A stretch of DNA of 64,000 nucleotides from Amoebidium appalachense (Eukaryota > Ichthyosporea): positions 7,750,001 to 7,814,000 of the forward strand of contig CAVNZM010000005.1 in assembly GCA_963693365.1 (NCBI GenBank), in the 5' to 3' direction. A program made the translations under genes and the position numbers. The notes under the pieces are model-generated. The model was given only the letters and a program-made list of their open reading frames with translations. It did not search any database and was not told the DNA's origin. Each line of letters begins with the position of its first letter. The first letter of the stretch is position 1. Positions 12,552-64,000 of the stretch are shown in pieces.

Positions 12552-13601
12552 CCTGCTCCACACCCTCCGGCTTCCCGACGTGGTGTTTCCTTTCTCTTTC
12601 TCCCCTTGTTAACCCACATCCATCCCACTTCCCCCCCACCCCCCTCCCCGTCCCCCCCCAACCCTCCCCCCCCTGCCCCGGACCCCCCCCCCCCCCACAC
12701 ACACATACACTTCCACTCCCCCCCCGCTCCCCCCTACCCCCTGCCCCTCCCCCACCATTCCCCCTGCTACTCAATTATTTTCCCTCCTTTCCCCTCCCAT
12801 GTGACTACTCCCTGCCCTTTAACCCGTTCCAATGATAACCCCTACATCCACGCATAAGCATCCCCCCCCCCTCCCCCCCCCCAACCTTTCTCCCATCGAG
12901 AGGACAAGACTTTTTGGCGTAGCAAGACCAACACAGATCCCAACCCTCACGAGTTCAAGCTCAATATACCTGTGCGGATGTGGAGCAGACGTGGCTGGTA
13001 CTCCTCGGGCTTGACGTGGTTAAAGCCACTGGCTGCACCACCCTTCAGTATCTGGATGGTGGGGAAGTAGGACAGGAACAGCTGCGACTCGAACCCCTGC
13101 ACCTCACGATGCTGCACCGGTGCACCCCCAAGCAGGTCGTCAAGCTCCACCTGTGTGTGTAGGAACAGGGTGGGATGGGGTGGTGGTGGTGGTGGTGGTG
13201 GTGGTTTTGGGGGGGGAGGGGGGGGGGGGGGGGGGGGGAACAAGGAGAAAGCGGGAAGCGAGTTAGATGGTGACGTCAGTGCATATTATAAATGGGACAC
13301 ACACACACGATATAATAACTAATACCTGGAATCGCCCTTCTCGGAAGGGTTGGGGACGGTGGGGAGACACACGAGCCCGCAGGGCTAGTTGTAAGATCTA
13401 GATGTTGGATGTTACGAATCGTTGAGCTATTGGTAATATTGAGAAATAACAAAGCAGGGGGATAAGCAATAGGTGAATTTCGAAGTGGAAGGGATGGGGT
13501 GGGGTGGGGTGGGCGGTCGTGTGGGGGGTGGGTGGGTGGTGTTTAGGGGGGGGGGGGGGGGGGGGGGGTGACGTGGAGGGGGGGGGGGGGGGGGGGGGGG
13601 G

Positions 13602-13640
<39 letters not shown>

Positions 13641-13982
13641 CGTAGGTACCGTTTTGTATGCGGCAGCACCATACTCGTCCTGTGTGGAGTCGGTACCAAT
13701 CCAGAAGTGCACATCGTACACCAGGGCATCATTGTTGGGGTCCTTCTTGTACGTGTTGAGCACAATGTACGAGTCGCCAGAGAAGAAGTGGCCGTACTGG
13801 TCCTTGGGCCAGGGCTTCACGTTGAACTGCTCCATGCGCCAGATCTCGAGCCCCACCTTCTGCCCTGCATTGTCCCAGCTCCGCTCGTGGTTGGCTGCTG
13901 CGATCCTGACTTTCTTCTCGAACTCGCTACCCAGAAGGGCGATGTTGGAGTTTTCAATGTCGAACTTGGGTGCCTTAATCAT
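11056..13982 (-). CDS. Severin/fragmin-type actin-severing protein (three gelsolin domains)
   Basis: Severs and caps actin filaments in a calcium-dependent way in the cytosol. Exons, in coding order: 13650-13982, 12970-13150, 12286-12460, 11056-11461. Frames join at every junction to give 364 residues, the size of Dictyostelium severin and Physarum fragmin. Domain G1 (about 40-170) has [47 protein letters not shown] and FLSYFP. G2 (about 170-260) has [19 protein letters not shown] and [17 protein letters not shown]3 (about 270-364) has [11 protein letters not shown] and [20 protein letters not shown]. There is no headpiece, so it is not villin. The start is the only ATG preceding the conserved N-terminus; a CTTACAG just upstream may be the acceptor of a leader intron. 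Exon 4 contains G3 and the stop. Long poly-C/CA introns separate the exons. Confidence 0.95.
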
Positions 13983-26193
<12,211 letters not shown>

Positions 26194-28314
26194 TTTGTGA
26201 CCAGTTTTATCTGCGTGTTGGTAACTGGAAAAGAAAGAGAAAACCCTCCGTTAGGCTCACGCTGGGTGGATGGTGGAGAGGGGTAAAGCAGCAACTTAAT
26301 GAATTGAAAACATTAAGCACAATGAGTTTCCTAAGAAAAATGTGACAACTATACAGGTACTTCTCTTGGGGTGCCTTTACAGAATGTTTCCTGTTGATGC
26401 GAATAAATATGATAGGTGTTTTTCAGAGCTGCAATTGAGCCAAGTATTGTCCGAATATCCCTGCGTGGTATGGCAGTTGGGCCGAGGCGTCTGCTGTCAC
26501 TCGAATGTAGCAGCAAGGAAGTTTCGACAGGCCTACACCTTACAGGTTATAATTATGGTTGTGGTTTGAGCTTTAACAGGGTCAGAGAGCTGCCTGGCTG
26601 AATGATGATAATCCCTGTTCACAAAAGCGGATGGCCTGTAGCCAATACCCGAGCGTTCAAGCATGTGCGTGTGTGCCGGTGCTACTTACGCTGCTGTGAT
26701 TAGACTGATTGAATTCTGTTTCCCACGTCGTCGTGTTAATTCTCTTCTCCAGACAGCCGTTGTCTGTTTTTCTCGCTGTTATTAGCTACAGTGGAATAGA
26801 GAGACAACTCAATGCTATTTGTTGTTTCAACGCTCGCGGCATGCGCACGACCGAGTGTGGTAAGGGCCTGTGTGTGTGTGTTGTCATTTCACTGTCTGCA
26901 ACTGAAAGCCTGGTGTGCTGGATCAGCCCAACCGCCGGTGGCTATTGGCTCGCGTGCAATTGCGATAGATAGCTATGATTGGATGATCCGGCACCATGTA
27001 AGCGAAGCAAAGTGAGCCATCTGTGTTTTGGGGCAGACGTCACAATAATAGGTATGCAGGGATGGCAAATACCATGAAGGCTCGCGTTGGCTGAAACTTC
27101 TGTTGCATAAGTAATGACGATTTTTATTGAATATTTCATATATCATAGTATGCCATGGTTGGCTTTATTCAAAAATCAGCACACCAATGGCTTTCAGGCC
27201 CCTCCCGGGTCCAGGCATGCATATGGATCCCGTAAATATACCCGCGGCCGGCCCGCTCATGCGTAGTTTGACGAGGAAAGCCCGGACCTCCACGAGAGCT
27301 TTCTTTCCCAAATGTTTAGGCAACGTCAGCTATAAGTAGGTAATATGGTCAAGAATACATCGCTATATTGCAAAGCTCGCTGAGTGTAATGAAGCATGCA
27401 CATAACGTTAAGTCGACGTGTGGGAAGCATCAGTGCGTTGTGGCCGCTGGCTGTGACATGCAAGTCTTTACCACCCTTTTATTCTTTATCCAATCAGCGA
27501 GGTCCAGACCTGCTAAGAATTCCGCACCGAATTGCTTTTGGTGCTCCCTGGACCAATCCTGTTGGTTCTATTTTTAGCGCGTGCATAGCTGATTTGCCAG
27601 CCAGTCCAAAATAGAATGAATAGATTCAAGGCGCATGGTAGGGGGTCAGTTCGCCTGTGCCACCTGCCAGAACAAAGCGGTTTCGAATTTAGCACGCCTG
27701 CACCAGGCGTGCGTGGGGAACCCCCCGACGGCAGTTGAATCCGGCTTGAGTCGACGCACTCAGAAAGCTTTGTGGTCCTGTCCTAATAATAGTAAATTAG
27801 TCCGACTCGCGATCGGGCGGCCTCCGCGGGGCCGGCGGCGGGGAGAGGGAGGGGAGGCAGAGCATATCCGTACTTCCATCTATTACTGCGCCTGAGTATG
27901 TATTGTCTTATTATTATGATGCACAACCATCAATGATTTTAGAATACATCCTGCAGGCACCACGGCGCCCCGTGTGACGTGGCACACACATATGTGCATG
28001 CGGGCATATGGAGTGACACGGGGTTGCCTTGAATATCAAAGTGCCTGATCTCCTGGTCCTTGTGCGTGCGCACGACGTGGTGTAGGTGCTCAGTAAAGTC
28101 AAATTCAAAGTACCGCATGGGTCGGGGATAGGTGCACGCTTTCCAGACTCTACTGAAAAAACTCTCCCAATAGGCAATGTGCCAAAAAAAAAAAAATCAT
28201 GTCCCGTCAGTCACCCTGTGCCCGATCCCCCTATCGGTGCATGGATCCGGTGGAAAAACTTTGGCATGCGCAGCCAGGCACATGCCCGTGTGTGATTATC
28301 TATAGATCTGTAAG

Positions 28315-28349
<35 letters not shown>

Positions 28350-28481
28350 AGGATCACCATTTGTTTATGATAATAAAGGTTCAAGACATCCGATCCCCCC
28401 TCCCCTCCTCTCCGGATCCCCCCTGCTCCTCCCCCCTCCAACCCTCCCCCCCCCTGCCCCCAATCCCTTGATCATTGCCCC

Positions 28482-28514
<33 letters not shown>

Positions 28515-29087
28515 ATTCCCTGTCTTTTGATTTCTGCCCCTTGCCCCCCCCCTCCCCCCCCCCCATGCCCCGGTGCCTGCTGGTATTAGTGCCTGGTGAA
28601 GGCCGCTACATTCCCCTCCCCCCCCCCTCCCCCCCTCCCCCCCTTCCCCTCTCCCCCCCTCCCCTCCCCCCCCCTCCCCCCTCGAAATCAAAAAAAATAA
28701 AAAAAGGGGGGGGGGGGGGGGGAGGGATAGGCACACACGATCATCACCACCATACACGCATGCACAGAACTTACCAGTTTCTAAATCTTTTTAAGTTTTC
28801 ATAGGATGGGCTGGCGTATTAATAGTCAACTCAGGACACAGCAACCAGTGCTGGCTGTACTGTGCGCATGATTCGACTGGAACATGACTGAAGGTGACAC
28901 AGTCATTGGTGGGCTTTAATTATGTATAGGTGGCCATTCAAACTAACCAACTAACTGCAAGGGGGCATGGCATACATATGCCTAATCATAAAAACAGGTA
29001 ATGCCTCAGTGACACAATTTCATGCCTTCCCCCCCCCTCCCCCCCTCCTCGTGTAAGTGGCCGAGTGATCATGAGAAACGAGGTGTA

Positions 29088-29152
<65 letters not shown>

Positions 29153-29499
29153 GGGGATGGGCAGGGCGGGAGGGGGGGGGGGGGGGGGGGGGAGGGGGCT
29201 AGTGGCGGGCCAAGATTGCCCCCTTACTCAGTAGTAAGTACACACTAAGGACAATCCCTAAATGATCATACGGCTACTATATGCATACTCGATGGTGGCT
29301 GGCACACAAATCATTACACTAGATTCCAAATGATGAGAGAAATCAACACCAAGACACGGGACAACAGAATGTGAAATGGCATATCACATGATAGGCATGT
29401 TAAGTCCTAGTATGGCTTCGGTAATCGTTTTTGTTATTTGGCCTGAGATGGTTGTGATTGTGTTTGAGCGTGAGGTGTAAGGTGTATCAGGCGAGGCTT

Positions 29500-29551
<52 letters not shown>

Positions 29552-29596
29552 TTTGTGTGTGTGTGTCTGTGTGTGTTTCTGTGTGTGTGTGTGTGT

Positions 29597-29627
<31 letters not shown>

Positions 29628-29828
29628 CCTGCGTGTGCGTACTTGCCCAAAGTGACTGCATGAATGGCCAGTTCGTGTGTGCTACACTCCCTCTGAGTCA
29701 CTGGCAATGGCAAATAAAAAAATAAAAAAATAAAATAATAAATAAATTAAAAAAAGGCTCAACATATTGATGAGACATACTTACAACGTTACGAATCAAA
29801 CCCCAATATTCATGGACCCCCCTATATT
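26194..29828. other. Spacer between beta-helix genes A and B
   Basis: The promoter of gene A should lie at about 26200-27600; inverted CCAAT-like ATTGG motifs are at about 26944 and 26974. Single-copy DNA runs to about 28300. C/T-rich tracts with poly-G and poly-C runs (about 28319-28348 and 28390-28720), (TG)n tracts (29090-29149 and 29502-29635) and an A/T-rich AAAAAATA-type run (29715-29755) follow. The only protein-like segment is the possible terminal exon at 27939-28152. Confidence 0.5.
27939..28152 (-). CDS. Possible terminal exon of an unrecognised gene
   Basis: Behind a strong acceptor (GAGTTTTTTCAG) an open frame reads RVWKACTYPRPMRYFEFD and on through HKDQEIRHFDIQGNPV to a stop at 27939. 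From its internal ATG at 28118 it is 59 residues. Its composition is protein-like, unlike the repeat frames around it. I found no upstream exon that joins convincingly and do not recognise the family. It could be a gene fragment or the remains of a mobile element. Confidence 0.3.
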
Positions 29829-47250
<17,422 letters not shown>

Positions 47251-47329
47251 GCACTTGAGTGTGGTAACTAAAGGAGAAGGGGGGGGGGGGGGGGGGGGGG
47301 AGGGTGACGGGAGTCACCAAGGCTTGTAC

Positions 47330-47710
47330 TAGTGTAATGGAATAAAGGGCACTGCTTAAGCCAAAGGTTTGATGCTTGAGCTCTCTGCATGCACGCCTGA
47401 TGACAACATCAAAAATCTTTTCTATTGGGCCGTGGCCCACAAGCACCAGCCTGTTCACGTTCACTCCATATTTAACAGCCAGAATAGTTAACTAACACTG
47501 CAACCGACATCACAGACACAGTCCACTACATTAATGATTTAGAAACCCGAAAACAAACGTTTTGAAGTGTCCTGGCCGGACTTGCTGGGTTACTTCAGGA
47601 ACAACGACAGTTTCAGGCACAACACTGGTGTCCATCTGCATGTTGGACTCGACGGGGGCACTCTCGCAAGTGCCGATAGTGGCCGCCATAGAGAAGGCGG
47701 CGGCAGACAT
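47330..47710 (-). CDS. Small two-exon gene fragment, possibly Alba-like
   Basis: The start at 47710 follows a TATA box (47798-47804) by about 90 bases and an inverted CCAAT box at about 47873-47878 by about 165. Exon 1 (47594-47710) encodes MSAAAFSMAATIGTCESAPV and on to VVPE, then a GTAACC donor. Exon 2 (47330-47491) reads LTILAVKYGVNVNRLVLVGH then GPIEKIFDVVIRRACRELKH, ending at a possible GTACAA donor after SITL. The core VNRLVLVGHGPIEKIFDVV recalls the small basic Alba/Rpp20 nucleic-acid-binding fold, but this is a weak resemblance. Without splicing, exon 1 would read on to a 55-residue peptide. Later exons were not found. The family is uncertain; that a promoter and start lie here is better supported. 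Confidence 0.45.
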
Positions 47711-47797
47711 GACTGCGCGTGGTTAAGAACGCTTGGTTTCACAAAAAGTAAACGTGTCTGAAGTGGGAGAACTGACCGAGAAAGCCCAAAAACCACT

Positions 47798-47804
47798 CTT
47801 TATA
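47798..47804 (-). promoter_or_regulatory. TATA box of the small minus-strand gene
   Basis: TATAAAG on the minus strand inside CGGTATAAAGAGTGG, with ATTGG (a minus-strand CCAAT box) about 70 bases upstream and the start codon at 47710. The spacing is that of a standard core promoter. Confidence 0.55.
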
Positions 47805-48159
47805 CCGATGAAAAGAAGTTGCACATGCATATGTCAACTGTCAAAACCGCCTGTCTAGGGCGGGAACTTGAGTGATTGGTAGTTTCCAGGCGTATGTGGC
47901 GGGAGCTTGGCACATCGGTTCGATGTGAAATCCAACTGCCCAAATATGGCTATTGTAACATTCATTACTTCTTTTGGCTTGTTTACCTCTTGCTTGATTG
48001 GCAGCCTTTGGCGGCAAAACTCCCTAGTGGAAACCCCACAACACATATAGATAACCCCTATAATACCCCCTAGGTGGACGTGATATATCCCTCCTCTGAG
48101 CGCAGGATATATCACCTCTTCAGAGATCCATTTTGATATATCAATTTTTGCACCCCCCC

Positions 48160-48230
48160 AGAATATCACCGGATAGATCTCGGGGGTGCCCTGATTATCA
48201 CCAGATTTATCTGGTATCCTGAATATCACC
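48160..48230 (+). repeat. Cluster of CCCTGANTATCA motifs, second block
   Basis: CAGAATATCACC at 48160, CCCTGATTATCA at 48189 and CCTGAATATCACC at 48218, with GATATATC words at 48083-48145. A GC-rich GGCCGG stretch follows at 48240-48300. Confidence 0.6.
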
Positions 48231-48480
48231 TAGATACACCGGGGCCTGCGGCGGCCCGGGAGGCGGCCGGGCGGCCGGGGCCGCCCGCTGGCCCGCTGCA
48301 GGACGCTAGGTTGCAGGAGCCGGATGGCGCAAACTGATATGGCGCAGGTTGCAACGTTGCCAAAGTTGCGGCGGCTCTAGCCTATGGGGTTTACGCTGTT
48401 TACTTGAGGCAAATGGCCATAGCAGGTTGAAGGTTCAGCCACGTTCTGCCGGCGACAGCCTCCACAAAAGTTTTCACCAC

Positions 48481-49233
48481 GTACGTGTACGCCCCCTTCT
48501 CCCCCCTCCCCCCTCCACCCCACCCTTCCTCTCTCCCCATCGGATCACCACCAAGGCCACTAGTCTCCGTCGCTGCCTTTCAGTTAACTGCTGACTTGTT
48601 CCTTACTTTTGCATATACACTCGCCGAGCTTGGTATTGAGCAGCTTGCCATGCAGTACACGACTTGTGCCTTTTCCTTTCCCCCCCCCCCCAACCCCCCC
48701 CCCCCCCCCCACCCCCCTTCCCCCCTCCCCTCCCCTCCCCCCCTCCCCCCCCCCCCCCCCCCCCCTCACCTTTCAACCACTAGTTGTGCCTCGCGCGTGC
48801 TGTTGCCTCCACCGTTTTTCGGCAAATGGGACAGCTGAAGCCTCCCCCCCCCGCCCCCCCTCCCCCCCCCCGTTCTGCCTTCTCCACATCCTACTATGCG
48901 ACCACCATCAACATCCTATTTTCCCTTCTTCTCGATCCTCCCTCCTTCTCCTCCCCCCCCCCCCCCCCCCTTCAGTCCCTCTCCTCCCCCCCCTCCCCCC
49001 CCAACCTCGCTTTGTGGTCTGGTTCTCTGTCCACTCGTTTACTTATCTAACCCTCCTCCTCATTCTCCCCCCATCACCCGCCCCCTCTCTCACCCCCTTC
49101 CGACCTTCGAGCTCCCCCTCTACCCCCCCCCCCTCGCCCCCCCTCCCCTCCCCACTCTTCCCCGCCCTTCCCCCCCCCCCCCCCTCCCACCCTTCCCCTC
49201 CCGCCTGCCACCTTCGCCTGCTTTGATTCTAGT
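48481..49233 (+). other. Probable intron in the GST leader: long C/T tract ending in a 3' splice site
   Basis: GTACGT at 48481 is a good donor. The next 750 bases are mostly C and T with long C-runs, ending in GATTCTAG at 49233, 39 bases before the GST start codon. The upstream leader exon would end at 48480. This matches the tract at 6308-6857 in design. Confidence 0.5.
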
Positions 49234-49272
49234 AGGAAATTCGGACAAAAAGAAAAAGCAAGAGGAGCCACC

Positions 49273-64000
<14,728 letters not shown>

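Noticed and set aside
27630-27760. Possible tRNA from AGTTGAATCC resembling a B box
   Set aside because: The box lacks the invariant C, no matching A box lies at the right distance, and no cloverleaf could be drawn.

Overview
The window is nuclear DNA of an intron-rich eukaryote, most likely a single-celled or simple protist. Every recognisable gene is split by GT-AG introns, and reading frame and phase join cleanly across nearly all of them. Introns and spacers are packed with (TG)n/(CA)n, (AG)n, poly-G and poly-C tracts, so most long open frames (poly His/Thr, Cys/Val, Pro, Gly) are spurious. A free-standing fungal-type saccharopine dehydrogenase, a severin/fragmin protein and a sigma-like GST fit a heterotrophic protist, but I cannot name the lineage.

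Layout, left to right. (1) 988-5834, minus: 5' seven exons (219 residues) of saccharopine dehydrogenase; the rest lies off the left edge. (2) 6183-6857, plus: a TATA box, then a 550-base pyrimidine tract ending in a 3' splice site, perhaps an unrecognised leader. (3) 8780-9550, minus: a secreted Thr-rich protein with two Cys modules. (4) 11056-13982, minus: a complete four-exon, 364-residue severin/fragmin-type actin-severing protein. (5) 16612-26193 and 29829-46110, both minus: two paralogous genes (18 and 22 exons, 652 and 642 residues) for secreted, membrane-anchored pectate-lyase-like beta-helix proteins. (6) about 47330-47710, minus: a small TATA-box gene, perhaps Alba-like. (7) 49273-52651, plus: a complete four-exon, 208-residue sigma-like GST with a probable intron in its leader. 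(8) 55723 to beyond 64000, minus: the C-terminal six exons of a Ser/Pro-rich protein of unknown function; one of its introns holds a 1.35-kb minisatellite.

The genes do not form a functional cluster. The main interest is the pair of beta-helix paralogs, which look like an uncharacterised family of cell-surface carbohydrate-binding or carbohydrate-cleaving proteins with a conserved C-terminus and four intron differences, together with the regular placement of C-runs and CA repeats against splice sites. All exon models were read by eye from frame, phase and splice consensus, not computed.
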